DNA from: Comamonas testosteroni
GTDB taxonomy: Bacteria > Pseudomonadota > Gammaproteobacteria > Burkholderiales > Burkholderiaceae_C
Length of the DNA: 64,000 bases
Assembly: GCF_003569915.1 (NCBI RefSeq)
Contig: NZ_KZ984449.1
Coordinates: 1-64,000 of the forward strand
Direction: 5' to 3'
Part shown: positions 33,884 through 43,128 of the stretch, one piece after another
How positions within the stretch are numbered: the first letter of the stretch is position 1
Layout: every line of letters begins with the position of its first letter
Notes under the pieces: generated by a model
What the model saw: only the letters and a program-made list of their open reading frames with translations
The model's database searches: none
What the model was told of the DNA's origin: nothing
Translations under genes and position numbers: made by a program

Positions 33884-35687
33884 GCAGAGCCTCCTCAACC
33901 GATGCGGCCGTCAAGGCGACATAGGTCTGCAGCTTGTCATTGCGCACATACAGCGGGTCGCTGGTCTGGGCACTGTCATAGCCTTGCTTTTGCAGGTCCA
34001 CCTTACGCAGCTTGTAGTTGCCCGTCATATCGGGCGTGTCCATCAGGCGCACAAACAGCGGAGCGGCATAGCGAGGCAAGCGCGAAATCGCCAGATCCCA
34101 GAACGCCTTGGCATCAAACTTTGCGCCTTCGTGCATAACCAGAGCCGCCATGCCTGCGCGGCCACCATGACCGGGAACCTGCACGCCGTAAACGGTAATA
34201 GCGTCCAGCCCTTCAAAATCGCCCAGCGCATCGCTGACTTCCATGGTCGATACGTTCTCGCTCTTCCAGCGGAAAGTGTCACCGATGCGGTCCACAAACC
34301 AGCAGTAGCCGTCTTCATCACAGCGCAACAGGTCGCCGGAGGTCCACCAGACATCGCCTTGCTGGAAGACATTGCGAATCAGCTTCTTCTCTGAGGCTTC
34401 GGGATTGGTATAGCCCTCGAAACGGCCAGCCACCACATCGGGGTAGTTGATCACCATGCCAATGGCTTCACCGGGCTCATTCACGGCCGCCAGCTGCAGA
34501 AAGCCATTTTCATCGCGGATGTAGTCGCCTTTTTCCTGGTCGTAACGCACCAGACGCAGATTGGTCTTTTCCCAGTAAGGCACGCGGCCGCAGGAGCCAA
34601 CGCGATTGTCCAGATTGATGGTATTGGTGTTGGACTCGGTACCACCCCAGCCTTCAAAGATCTGGAAGACATCGCCAAATCGGCCCGTCCACTGCTGCCA
34701 GATTTCCGGCGACAGGCCGGTACCAGCCATCTTGCGCAGCGTATGGTTCTTGTCGTTGTCTGCCGCAGGCACGCTGAGCAGAAAACGGCAGATCTCGCCG
34801 ACATACTGGCAGAACGTGATTTCATAACGGCGGATGTCGTTCCAGAACTCGCTGCGACTGAACTTGCGACGCACCGCAATACGGCCACCGGCGCTCAGCG
34901 CCGTCGATGTCAGCGACATCGATGCCGCACCGTGGTAGAGCGGCAGGAAGCAGTAAAAGCAATCCTCCTGCGTGACTTCCCACAGCAATTGCATCGAATC
35001 ACCTGCCATCAGCCAGCGTGCGTGGCTAATGACGGCAGCCTTGGGCAAGCCTGTGGTGCCCGAGGTGAAGATGTACTGCGCCGTATCACCCGCTTTCACG
35101 CCTTCGCGCCACTCTTTTGGCGTTTCACCAGCGCTTTCGGCCATGGCCAGGGCCTGCAGATCTGTCCCAAACGGGTTCAGCATACCTGCGGGTGCAGGAC
35201 GCTCTTCGTCGGGCCAGTGCCAGTACACCAGGTCAGTGTTCAGTCCCTGTGTTTCGGCAAAGCGGGGAGCGCACTCCTCGCCCACCAGAACATACTTGGC
35301 ATGCGTCACCTCCAGCGCATGCACCAGGGGCTTACCCGACACATGGGTGTTGATGAAGGCCGCCACCGCACCCAGCTTGGCAATGCCAAACCAGGCGAAG
35401 AAAAAGGCGGCGCGATTTTCGATGGCCATGGCCACCACATCGCCCTTACGCACGCCCTTTGCATGCAGCGCACGAGCCACCTGGTTGGCGCGCTGATTGA
35501 ACTGGGCGTATGTGTAGCGCACATCGCCTTCAGTCAGAAACAGGCGTTCGCCAAACTTGCTCGCACACTCTTCCAGACGATCAGCCGTGGTATAGGGTGT
35601 GGATGCCATATACCGTGCTGCCACGGGGCCACGACGGTCCAGCTTCTGCTGGGTTTCATCACGCGAAATAGTGCAGCTTGCACTCAT
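33876..35687 (-). CDS. FATP-type steroid/very-long-chain acyl-CoA synthetase
   Basis: A 603-residue adenylate-forming enzyme of the fatty-acid-transport-protein/very-long-chain type, the family that includes vertebrate bile-acid CoA ligase SLC27A5. The ATP loop is IFTSGTTGLPKAAVIS, followed by FEGWGGTESN, TSGDLLRCDEDGYCWFVDRIGD and the FATP-specific NVSTMEV region. Together with the operon (ChsE-, ChsH- and Ltp2-like genes) this suggests CoA activation of a bile-acid side-chain carboxylate. GAGGAGACAG precedes overlapping GTG and ATG codons; I chose the ATG at 35687. The exact substrate (C24 or C22 acid) is open. Confidence 0.82.
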   Translation of the reverse strand: MSASCTISRDETQQKLDRRGPVAARYMASTPYTTADRLEECASKFGERLFLTEGDVRYTYAQFNQRANQVARALHAKGVRKGDVVAMAIENRAAFFFAWFGIAKLGAVAAFINTHVSGKPLVHALEVTHAKYVLVGEECAPRFAETQGLNTDLVYWHWPDEERPAPAGMLNPFGTDLQALAMAESAGETPKEWREGVKAGDTAQYIFTSGTTGLPKAAVISHARWLMAGDSMQLLWEVTQEDCFYCFLPLYHGAASMSLTSTALSAGGRIAVRRKFSRSEFWNDIRRYEITFCQYVGEICRFLLSVPAADNDKNHTLRKMAGTGLSPEIWQQWTGRFGDVFQIFEGWGGTESNTNTINLDNRVGSCGRVPYWEKTNLRLVRYDQEKGDYIRDENGFLQLAAVNEPGEAIGMVINYPDVVAGRFEGYTNPEASEKKLIRNVFQQGDVWWTSGDLLRCDEDGYCWFVDRIGDTFRWKSENVSTMEVSDALGDFEGLDAITVYGVQVPGHGGRAGMAALVMHEGAKFDAKAFWDLAISRLPRYAAPLFVRLMDTPDMTGNYKLRKVDLQKQGYDSAQTSDPLYVRNDKLQTYVALTAASVEEALRG

Positions 35688-35721
35688 CACCTGTCTCCTC
35701 TTTGTTGTTATGTGCGATTGA

Positions 35722-36903
35722 TCAGCGCTGTGGGCGCGGCATGCCCAGGCCGAACTGAGCGATCAGCTCGCGCTGAATCTCGTTCGTGCCACCACCGAAA
35801 GTGTTGATGGGCGCGGAGCGCAGCTCATACTCCAGCTCGCCCATCAGGAAGGCGGCCGCCGAGCCACCGCGCACCAGCGAGCTGCTGCCCACGATGTCCA
35901 TCAGCTTGTGCAGCACCTCGACCACGCCTTCGGATCCGTAGACCTTGGTGGCAGATGCCAAACTCACGTCCATGGCACCAGCTTCAAGGCTGGCAGCGAT
36001 ACGGAAGTTGGTCAGACGCATGGCTTCGATGCGGGCATAGCACTCGGCCAGGCTGCGGCGCACCCAGGCCTGATCGATGGCGCGGCGACCGCTTTCATCT
36101 TTGGCCTTGGCCCACTGCAACACCTTGCTGAAAGGTGCAAACACCTTGTCCGACCAGGCACCCAAACCCAGGCGCTCATGGTTGAGCTGGGCAGTGATCA
36201 GCTTCCAGCCGCCGTTGAGTTCGCCAATAAGGCGGGCAGCAGGCACTTCGACATTGTCGAAATAGGTGGCTGCGGTGAAGTTGCCCACAGTCTGAATCAG
36301 CGTGTGCGAGAAGCCCTTGGCCTTGGTATCCACCACCATGATGGAGATACCCTTGTGGCGTGCCAGCTCCTGATTGGTGCGGGCAGCCAGCCAGACATAG
36401 TCGGCGGACTCGATGCCCGAAGTCCAGAGCTTTTGGCCATTGACCACAAAGCGACCGCTTTGCAGATCACCCTTCAGTTCAGCCTGGGTCTTGAGCATAG
36501 CCAGGTCAGAACCTGCACCCGACTCGGAGTAGCCAATAGCGAAGATGATGTCGCCAGTGGCCATGCCGGGCAGGAACTCCTTCTTCTGCGCTTCGGTGCC
36601 GTGCTCCATCAGCGCGGGGCCGACGGTGCTGATGGTCACGAAAGGCAGGGGGGCGCCCGCGATATTGGCCTCTTCAAAGAAGATCAGCTGTTCGGTGGCC
36701 GACAGGCCCTGGCCGCCAAACTCCTTGGGCCAGCCAATGGCCAGCCAGCCGTCACGGCCCATCTTGCGAATCAGATCGCGGTACTCGTCGCCACCCTCTG
36801 CGCCGCGCATGCGGGCCTTGAGTTCTGGCGACATCAGTGCCTGGAAGTAGTCACGGCACTTCAGACGAAGTGCGTGCTGCTCAGGGGTCAAATCAATGAA
36901 CAT
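35722..36903 (-). CDS. acyl-CoA dehydrogenase, ChsE2/ChsE1-like
   Basis: A 393-residue acyl-CoA dehydrogenase with GYSESGAGSDLAMLKT and VNGQKLWTSGIESADYVW in the flavin region, and the C-terminal NTFGGGTNEIQRELIAQFGL. It stands between the FATP-type ligase and the Ltp2-like gene. The likely partner is the 367-residue dehydrogenase at 38.6-39.7 kb, which lacks the flavin-binding block, so together they would form a heteromeric enzyme like ChsE1-ChsE2 that desaturates the 3-carbon side chain of a steroid-22-oyl-CoA. AAGGGG precedes the ATG. Confidence 0.83.
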   Translation of the reverse strand: MFIDLTPEQHALRLKCRDYFQALMSPELKARMRGAEGGDEYRDLIRKMGRDGWLAIGWPKEFGGQGLSATEQLIFFEEANIAGAPLPFVTISTVGPALMEHGTEAQKKEFLPGMATGDIIFAIGYSESGAGSDLAMLKTQAELKGDLQSGRFVVNGQKLWTSGIESADYVWLAARTNQELARHKGISIMVVDTKAKGFSHTLIQTVGNFTAATYFDNVEVPAARLIGELNGGWKLITAQLNHERLGLGAWSDKVFAPFSKVLQWAKAKDESGRRAIDQAWVRRSLAECYARIEAMRLTNFRIAASLEAGAMDVSLASATKVYGSEGVVEVLHKLMDIVGSSSLVRGGSAAAFLMGELEYELRSAPINTFGGGTNEIQRELIAQFGLGMPRPQR

Positions 36904-36919
36904 GGTTTGCCCCTTTCGA

Positions 36920-38101
36920 TCAAGCGCGATCGCCCAGAATCAGGCCGCTGGTGGGCACGCCGGTACCGGCTGTCACCACCACGTTGTGCACATTGCTGAC
37001 TTGGTTGACCGAGCTGCCGCGCACCTGGCGCACGCCTTCGGCAATGCCGTTCATGCCGTGGATATAGGCCTCGCCCAGCTGACCTCCATGGGTGTTGACG
37101 GGCAGACGACCACCACGCGCATGGTGGCCGGCACGCACGAACTCTTTGGCTTCGCCACGCTTGCAGAAGCCAAACTCTTCGAGCTGGGTCATCACAAACG
37201 GTGTGAAGTGGTCGTACAGCACGGCAGTCTGGATGTCGTCAGGCGTCAGACGGCTTTGCTTCCACAACTGGTTGGCCACATGGCCCATCTCAGGCAGGTT
37301 GGTGATGTCGTTACGGTAGAACGATGTCATGGATTGCTGACCTTCGCTCATGCCCTGGGCTGCGCCCTTGATGTACACGGGCTTGGCCTTCAGGTCCTTG
37401 GCGCGGTCGCTGGAGGTGATGACCATGGCCACGGCACCATCGGACTCCTGGCAGCAGTCCAGCAGGTGCAGCGGGTCGGCGATCCATTTGCTCTTCTGGT
37501 GATCTTCCAGCGTGATGGGCTTGCCATAGAAGAATGCTGCAGGATTGGTAGCAGCAAAGTCACGTACTGCCACGGCAACGCGGCCAAAGTCCTCACTGGT
37601 CGCGCCATAGGCGTGCATATAGCGGCGGGCGAACATACCCACCCATGCGGCAGGTGTGTGGAAGCCATAAGGCATGTACCAGCCGTAGTTGACGCTGTCA
37701 AAGAACGGCTTGTCACCGAAGTTGTAGTCACCCGAGCCAAAGCGGTACCAGCTGCGCTCGTTCATGGCACGGTACACCACCACGGTTTTGGCAATGCCAG
37801 TAGCCACCGCCATGGCCGCGTGCAGCACAGGGGCGCAAGCAGCGCCGCCGCCGTGAGGCACTTGCGAGAAGAAGTTCACATTGCGCGCACCCAGCAGGCG
37901 GGCGATTTCGTACTCAGGAACCTTGTCCATGGTGTACGAAGAAAAGCCATCCACCTCCTTGGGGTCGATGCCTGCGTCAGCCAGAGCAGCCAGCGTGGCC
38001 TCCATGGCCAGACGCAGCTCGGTGCGGCCCGAGTTTTTGGAGAATTCAGTAGCGCCCAGACCCACAATGGCGGCGCGGCCGGAAATATTCATATCGTTCA
38101 C
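36920..38101 (-). CDS. Ltp2-like steroid side-chain retro-aldolase
   Basis: A 393-residue thiolase-fold protein close to Ltp2. Two tyrosines match the catalytic pair reported for Ltp2-type aldolases: Tyr296 in VLYDHFTPF and Tyr346 in QLGEAYIHG, after NTHGG. The expected reaction is retro-aldol cleavage of a 17-hydroxy-22-oyl-CoA, giving a 17-ketosteroid and propionyl-CoA. Activity of Ltp2 needs a DUF35 partner; the MaoC-DUF35 gene is two genes upstream in the same operon. The start is GTG (38101), with GGAG eight bases before it. Together with the neighbours this reproduces the content of the mycobacterial igr operon in a proteobacterium. Confidence 0.85.
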   Translation of the reverse strand: MNDMNISGRAAIVGLGATEFSKNSGRTELRLAMEATLAALADAGIDPKEVDGFSSYTMDKVPEYEIARLLGARNVNFFSQVPHGGGAACAPVLHAAMAVATGIAKTVVVYRAMNERSWYRFGSGDYNFGDKPFFDSVNYGWYMPYGFHTPAAWVGMFARRYMHAYGATSEDFGRVAVAVRDFAATNPAAFFYGKPITLEDHQKSKWIADPLHLLDCCQESDGAVAMVITSSDRAKDLKAKPVYIKGAAQGMSEGQQSMTSFYRNDITNLPEMGHVANQLWKQSRLTPDDIQTAVLYDHFTPFVMTQLEEFGFCKRGEAKEFVRAGHHARGGRLPVNTHGGQLGEAYIHGMNGIAEGVRQVRGSSVNQVSNVHNVVVTAGTGVPTSGLILGDRA

Positions 38102-38124
38102 GAGAGTGTCTCCGCTGTTTGTTC

Positions 38125-38541
38125 TTAGGGCAGGGCCACTTGCACAGTGCCGCTGACGTGAGAGCCCATGGAATTGGTGCCCTTGAGCGTGACCTGAACG
38201 CTGCGCGTGGCTTCGTTCTTCTCGGTAACGGAGCCCGTGAACTTCATGGTGTCACCGGGGTAGTTGGGAGCACCCAGACGGATCTTCAGGTCCATCAGGC
38301 GGGCATCGTCACCAGCCCAGCTCTCCACAAAGCTCTGCACCAGACCATTGGTGGTCAGGATGTTCATGAAGATGTGGGGCGAGCCCAGTTCACGCGCGGC
38401 ATCACGGTCATGGTGACCGGGGAAATAGTCACGCGTGGCAATGGCACCACCGGCGATCAGTGGCACGGTAACGGGCACGCTCACGGACTGCAGTTCGTCG
38501 CCCACGTTCACCGATTCGAAGCGAATTGATTGATTTGCCAT
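38125..38541 (-). CDS. MaoC-like hydratase, ChsH1-like
   Basis: A 138-residue single-hotdog MaoC protein. The hydratase-2 motif is RDYFPGHHD with Asp38 and His43 as the expected catalytic pair. ChsH1 of Mycobacterium is the catalytic half of a heteromeric enoyl-CoA hydratase with ChsH2, which has a MaoC domain lacking the pair; the ChsH2-like gene is one gene upstream here. Expected reaction: hydration of the 17(20)-ene of a steroid-22-oyl-CoA. AAGGAG-ACAACAAC-ATG gives good initiation, and the gene starts 12 bases after the previous stop. Confidence 0.87.
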   Translation of the reverse strand: MANQSIRFESVNVGDELQSVSVPVTVPLIAGGAIATRDYFPGHHDRDAARELGSPHIFMNILTTNGLVQSFVESWAGDDARLMDLKIRLGAPNYPGDTMKFTGSVTEKNEATRSVQVTLKGTNSMGSHVSGTVQVALP

Positions 38542-38553
38542 GTTGTTGTCTCC

Positions 38554-39657
38554 TTAGCGGTCTTCGGGCAGGTCGTACTTCCAGCCGAGCTTGTCGTTGT
38601 CTGCGAGCCACTGGCCCAGCGCTTCCAAATGCTGATCGGCACTGCCGAACTCGGCTGCCAGCGCGCGGCACCAGAACATGAAACGGTGAATGTGATAGGT
38701 CACGTCCACTCCCATGCCGCCGTGCACGTGCTGTGCCACGCGGCCGACCTTCAGGCCCAGTTCGTTGGATTGGGCACGCACGGCATGTGCTTGAGGTGCG
38801 CAGGGCAGGCCTGCGTCCAGACGCCATACCAGTTGGCTCAGCGCACTGCGCTGGGCTTGCAGGAGGATGTAGCCGTCAGCCATCTGGCCTTGCACCAGCT
38901 GGAACGTGCCGATGGGGCGGTCAAACTGCTTGCGCTCCGTGACGTATTCCACCGTGCGGCGCAGTTGCTCCTGCGTCACGCCTTGCTGCAGGCTGGCCAG
39001 GCTGGCAATCGCCATCTCGCTGACCCACTCCAGCGCACGGCCACCCAGCACTGCGAGCACGGGGGTGTTGCGGAAGGTGACATCGGCCACACCGCAGTAG
39101 TCCTCGCGCATGCCGGCTACACGGCTGACGCCGTCGGCCTGCAAGTCCACCAGCACCATCTTCAGCACGCCGTCTTCAGCTGCAGCCACCAGTGCGGTGC
39201 GCGCCTGCTCGCCCAGCGCCAGCGCATGGACATGGCCTTTGAGGCGGCCGGACTGCAACTGCAGTGCGGGGCCACGGCTGGCCACGGCTGACTCCAGCGA
39301 CAGGGCCAGCAGCTCACCCGACATGGCGGACTGCACCACGGCATCCACGCCTTCGCCAAACTTGACGAGCGCCGCGGCTGCCACCTGCTGCTGCCACAGT
39401 GGAACCTGCGCCAGCGCACGGCCTTGCTGCTCCAGCACGGCCAGCATCTCGGTCATGCCAAGACCCAGCCCACCTGCGGCTTCAGGCACCAGAATGCTGT
39501 GCAGGCCCGCAGCCACGCATTGCTGCCACAGCTCTTCCATGTAGGGGCCGCCCGAGGTGTCATGCTCACGCAGCTTGTCATCCGTGCAGTAATCGGCGAA
39601 CAGGCTTTGCGCCATGTCCGCAAACGCCCGCTGATCTTCTGTGAGTTGAAAGTCCAT
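38554..39657 (-). CDS. acyl-CoA dehydrogenase, ChsE-type partner subunit
   Basis: A 367-residue dehydrogenase-fold protein with QHVHGGMGVDVTYHIHRFMFWCRAL near the C-terminus, a block that contributes FAD and acyl contacts. The middle domain lacks the usual flavin-binding AGSD and WxTS motifs, which supports a heteromeric arrangement with the 393-residue dehydrogenase at 35.7-36.9 kb. It lies between the ChsH2-like and ChsH1-like genes, so dehydrogenation, hydration and aldol cleavage are encoded together. AGGAG precedes the ATG. Confidence 0.83.
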   Translation of the reverse strand: MDFQLTEDQRAFADMAQSLFADYCTDDKLREHDTSGGPYMEELWQQCVAAGLHSILVPEAAGGLGLGMTEMLAVLEQQGRALAQVPLWQQQVAAAALVKFGEGVDAVVQSAMSGELLALSLESAVASRGPALQLQSGRLKGHVHALALGEQARTALVAAAEDGVLKMVLVDLQADGVSRVAGMREDYCGVADVTFRNTPVLAVLGGRALEWVSEMAIASLASLQQGVTQEQLRRTVEYVTERKQFDRPIGTFQLVQGQMADGYILLQAQRSALSQLVWRLDAGLPCAPQAHAVRAQSNELGLKVGRVAQHVHGGMGVDVTYHIHRFMFWCRALAAEFGSADQHLEALGQWLADNDKLGWKYDLPEDR

Positions 39658-39674
39658 GACTTTTCTCCTCTCGA

Positions 39675-40628
39675 TCAGGCCACGGGACGGAACTGGGGCA
39701 GAGTCAGGTCACCGTCAAAGGTAACGAACTCCACTTGCACCTTCTGGCCAATCTTCACTTCGCCGGGCTTAATGCCGATCAGCTGCGAAATCAGGCGCAC
39801 GCCCTCTTCCAGCTCGATCAGACCCACGGGATTGGGGTACTCGAACGGAGGCACTTCGGGGTAATGCATGACCACGAAGGAGTAGACGGTGCCCTTGCCG
39901 CTGGACTCGATGGTGTCCCACTCGAAGGAATGACACTTGGGGCACACGGGGCCTGGTGGGTGATGCAGGTCACCGCAGCTCTTGCAGCGCTGAATCAACA
40001 GCTTGCCCTGCTTGACACCTTCCCAGAAGAAGCGGTTGTCATCGCTCACGCCAGGCGCGGGACGCTTGATTTTGGGGATAGCGGCCTCGCCTGCCGCTGC
40101 AGGAGCAGGCGTATGCACTTGCGCGGGGCGGAACTTGAAGACGCGGAACATCAACTGACCGACCTTCTCGTCTGCGCCGTCCTTGGCCGCCGTGGAGAAG
40201 TAGTCCATCACCAGCGTGACAAAGTAGCCCGTACCCAGACCAGTGGTCTTTTGCTCGCTGATGCTGTCCAGACGCGTGGTGTAGTACAGGTCTTCGCCCT
40301 CGACCACATCGCGGTCGAAGGTCAGCTCGGAGTTCACCGCCACGGTAGAGGGGAAGTCATGCGCTTCGATCAGCTTCAGGACTTCATAAGGGTTCTCTGT
40401 GGTGGAGCCCGGCGGATAGTTGTTTTGCACGGGGCCTTCCATGCACCACACCTGGAGCATGGCCGGAGGAGCGATGACCTTGCCATCCTTGTTGGTCTTA
40501 ACCTTCACGCCCATCAGCTCGCACCACTGGCGAATCATGGCGCTGTTGACCTTGTCCCAGGCGAGAACACGCCCGTACTGCTTGCCCACAAATGCGCGGG
40601 CTTCTGTCATCCAGTCTTGATCAGTCAA
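39675..40628 (-). CDS. MaoC-DUF35 fusion, ChsH2-like
   Basis: A 317-residue two-domain protein: MaoC hotdog at about 1-170, without an obvious Asp/His pair, then DUF35 at about 195-317 with a complete zinc ribbon Cys215-xx-Cys218 and Cys229-xx-Cys232. This is the ChsH2 architecture. The MaoC part would pair with the ChsH1-like protein as the hydratase, and the DUF35 part with the Ltp2-like aldolase. Domain order is opposite to the other fusion (17.8-18.7 kb). The start is TTG (40628), with AAGGAG six bases upstream; the next ATG (40610) is less well placed. Confidence 0.87.
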   Translation of the reverse strand: MTDQDWMTEARAFVGKQYGRVLAWDKVNSAMIRQWCELMGVKVKTNKDGKVIAPPAMLQVWCMEGPVQNNYPPGSTTENPYEVLKLIEAHDFPSTVAVNSELTFDRDVVEGEDLYYTTRLDSISEQKTTGLGTGYFVTLVMDYFSTAAKDGADEKVGQLMFRVFKFRPAQVHTPAPAAAGEAAIPKIKRPAPGVSDDNRFFWEGVKQGKLLIQRCKSCGDLHHPPGPVCPKCHSFEWDTIESSGKGTVYSFVVMHYPEVPPFEYPNPVGLIELEEGVRLISQLIGIKPGEVKIGQKVQVEFVTFDGDLTLPQFRPVA

Positions 40629-40646
40629 GATTGTCTCCTTTGAAAT

Positions 40647-41438
40647 TCAGTGGTTTTTCTGCGTTGTGTCGGCGTTGGACGCGCCCAGGAAAGCGGGTCG
40701 CTCTCCGCCCCCGTGCAGCAGCAAATTGGTGCCGCTCATGTACGAAGCACGGGACGAAGCCACGTACAGGCAGGCCTGTGCGATGTCCTCAGGTTCGGCC
40801 AGACGGCCAGCGGGAATCGTTTGCGCAACGCTGGCAATGCCGGCGTCGTCGCCAAAATGCAGATGAGATTGCTCGGTACGCACCAGGCCGGGGCTCACGG
40901 CCACGACGCGCACCTTGGGCGCCCACTCCACGGCCAGAGAGCTGACCAGGCTCAGCACCGCAGCCTTGGCCGCGCCATAGGCAGCCGTGCCGGGCGATGG
41001 ACGCAGGGCGCTGATACTGCCGATGCAGACGATCACGCCGCCGCCATCCTGCTGCTGCATGACTGCGTTGGCAGCCTGCGAGGCGTGCAGGGTCGAGAAC
41101 AGGTTCAGGCGCAACACGCCTTCGTGAAAGCGTGGCGACACCGTGGCGGCATCCACGGCTGGCGCACCGCCAGCGTTGTTGATGAGTACATCGAGACGGC
41201 CATGGCGGGCATGGACTTCGCCGATCAGGTCCTTGACGGCCTGTGCTTCGCGTACATCGCAGGCGATGAACTCGGCGCTGCGGCCATCTGCTGCGGGCAG
41301 TTCTTCGGGCTGCTGACGACCACAGACCACGACCGTGGCACCCGCAGCCAAAAACGCCTGCGCTATGCCTTTGCCGATGCCCTTGGTGCCACCGGTCACC
41401 AGAACCACTTGTTTTTGAAAGTCGTTATTCGTATCCAT
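40647..41438 (-). CDS. short-chain dehydrogenase/reductase
   Basis: A 263-residue SDR: nucleotide loop TGGTKGIG (15-22), NNAG (87-90), catalytic Ser141 or Ser143 in CIGSISA, and Tyr154-xxx-Lys158 in TAAYGAAKAA. It is the first gene of the side-chain operon, directly downstream of an operator-like palindrome. A hydroxysteroid or hydroxyacyl dehydrogenase role is likely; the position is not readable from sequence. I chose the ATG at 41438; a GTG eight codons upstream would begin closer to the operator and has no better ribosome binding site. Confidence 0.8.
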   Translation of the reverse strand: MDTNNDFQKQVVLVTGGTKGIGKGIAQAFLAAGATVVVCGRQQPEELPAADGRSAEFIACDVREAQAVKDLIGEVHARHGRLDVLINNAGGAPAVDAATVSPRFHEGVLRLNLFSTLHASQAANAVMQQQDGGGVIVCIGSISALRPSPGTAAYGAAKAAVLSLVSSLAVEWAPKVRVVAVSPGLVRTEQSHLHFGDDAGIASVAQTIPAGRLAEPEDIAQACLYVASSRASYMSGTNLLLHGGGERPAFLGASNADTTQKNH

Positions 41439-41473
41439 ACCTGCCAATTTAGGTTTCGGCACCCTTGGCAGAT

Positions 41474-41491
41474 ACGTCCAAAAGGACGATG
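41474..41491. promoter_or_regulatory. operator-like site 5, SDR/enoyl-CoA hydratase divergent region
   Basis: A-CGTCC-AAAA-GGACG-ATG followed by TAACTCCCC: perfect arms and 4-base spacer. It is about 37 bases upstream of the SDR start and 56 bases upstream of the hydratase start. Confidence 0.7.
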
Positions 41492-41546
41492 TAACTCCCC
41501 ACTCGTAAAACGACCATCCTTTCCATGCAAATCAATGGAAAGCCTT

Positions 41547-42359
41547 ATGTCAGCATCGCCTACTGCTATTGAAAATTTGGATGCCGCACAGCAGGAACTG
41601 CTGGTTCAGCGCGAGGAAAACGGCGTCGTCATCGTGCAGCTCAACCGCCCACAGGCAACCAATGCGCTGAGTCTTTCCCTGCAGGCGGCGCTGTCGCGCA
41701 CATTCCAGGAACTGAGCGCTGATGACAGCGTGCGCTGCATTGTGCTCACTGGCGGCGAGAAGGTATTCGCCGCCGGAGGCGATATCAAGAGCATGGACTC
41801 CTGCGGCCCCATCGAGATCATGAAGCGCCATACCGAGCGCGTCTGGGCCCCTATCGAGAAATGCCCCAAGCCCATCATTGCGGCGGTCTGCGGCTATGCC
41901 TTTGGCGGCGGGGCTGAGCTGGCCATGCATTGCGACATCATCATTGCCGGCAAGGGTGCCAGCTTTGCCCAGCCGGAGATTCGCATCGGCATCATGCCCG
42001 GCATTGGCGGCACCCAGCGCCTGGTGCGCGCCGTGGGCAAGTTCCAGGCCATGCGCATTTTGCTGACCGGCAAACCCGTTAGCGCAGATGAAGCCTATGC
42101 AATGGGTCTGGTCAGCCTAGTCTGCGAGGACGATCAGGTAATCCCTGAAGCGCTGAAGATGGCCAAACTCATCGCCCACATGCCGCCATTGGCCGTGGAA
42201 CAGATCAAGGAAGTGGTGATTGCGGGCATGGACGCCTCGCTGGACGCCGCCCTGATGCTGGAGCGCAAGGCCAATCAGATTCTGTTTGCCACGCAGGATC
42301 AGAAGGAAGGCATGGCTGCGTTCATTGAAAAGCGCCAGGCGGACTTCAAGGGCCGATAA
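41547..42359 (+). CDS. enoyl-CoA hydratase/isomerase
   Basis: A 270-residue crotonase-fold protein. The oxyanion segments are FAAGGDIKSM and CGYAFGGGAELAM. Both catalytic glutamates are present, Glu124 in GGGAELAM and Glu144 in QPEIRIGIMPGIGG, so water addition to an enoyl-CoA is expected. It is a single-gene unit diverging from the side-chain operon and followed by repeat copy B. Its substrate could be a steroid C/D-ring or side-chain enoyl-CoA. The reading frame is open far upstream, but family alignment and a weak GGAAAG place the start at 41547 (41535 possible). Confidence 0.88.
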   Translation: MSASPTAIENLDAAQQELLVQREENGVVIVQLNRPQATNALSLSLQAALSRTFQELSADDSVRCIVLTGGEKVFAAGGDIKSMDSCGPIEIMKRHTERVWAPIEKCPKPIIAAVCGYAFGGGAELAMHCDIIIAGKGASFAQPEIRIGIMPGIGGTQRLVRAVGKFQAMRILLTGKPVSADEAYAMGLVSLVCEDDQVIPEALKMAKLIAHMPPLAVEQIKEVVIAGMDASLDAALMLERKANQILFATQDQKEGMAAFIEKRQADFKGR

Positions 42360-42369
42360 ATCAGCCCTC

Positions 42370-42463
42370 ACCCCCTGAGCGGCTTTGCCGCTTCCCCCTC
42401 TCTCGCTTCGCGGGAGGGGGACGACAGCCTCGGTGTGCGGCGGCGCTTCCTCGCTGTCCCTGA
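42370..42463 (+). repeat. post-stop double-hairpin repeat, copy B
   Basis: Begins ten bases after the hydratase stop: CACCCCCTGAGCGGC, hairpin GCGGC-TTT-GCCGC, then CCCCCTC...GAGGGGG, then ACGACAGCCTCG and CTCGCTGTCC. Its orientation follows the gene it trails. Confidence 0.7.
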
Positions 42464-42494
42464 TATGGGGAGCGCCAGTTTTCAGGGCTACCGC

Positions 42495-42590
42495 TATAAA
42501 AACAGAAGCTGCTCGCCTATGATCTATCTGGACAGGAGGCCAAAAACTCTAATATCCAGATCATCAAGCACAAGCAGCTTCCTTTTTGGG
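42495..42590. repeat. degenerate stem-loop element
   Basis: GAAGCTGCT at the left and AGCAGCTTC at the right are perfect complements about 70 bases apart, with inner pairing ATGATCT...AGATCAT. The internal GGAGGCCAAAAACTC resembles mini-elements common in Comamonadaceae intergenic DNA. The minus-strand ksi gene ends at 42622, so it may also serve as its terminator. Confidence 0.45.
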
Positions 42591-42621
42591 ACGGGTCAGC
42601 CCGCCCTTTGGATCACATCGT

Positions 42622-43128
<507 letters not shown>

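Noticed and set aside
40650..41546. Upstream extension of the enoyl-CoA hydratase frame to 40650
   Set aside because: The first 299 codons run antisense through the SDR gene and lack hydratase homology; the real start is near 41547.
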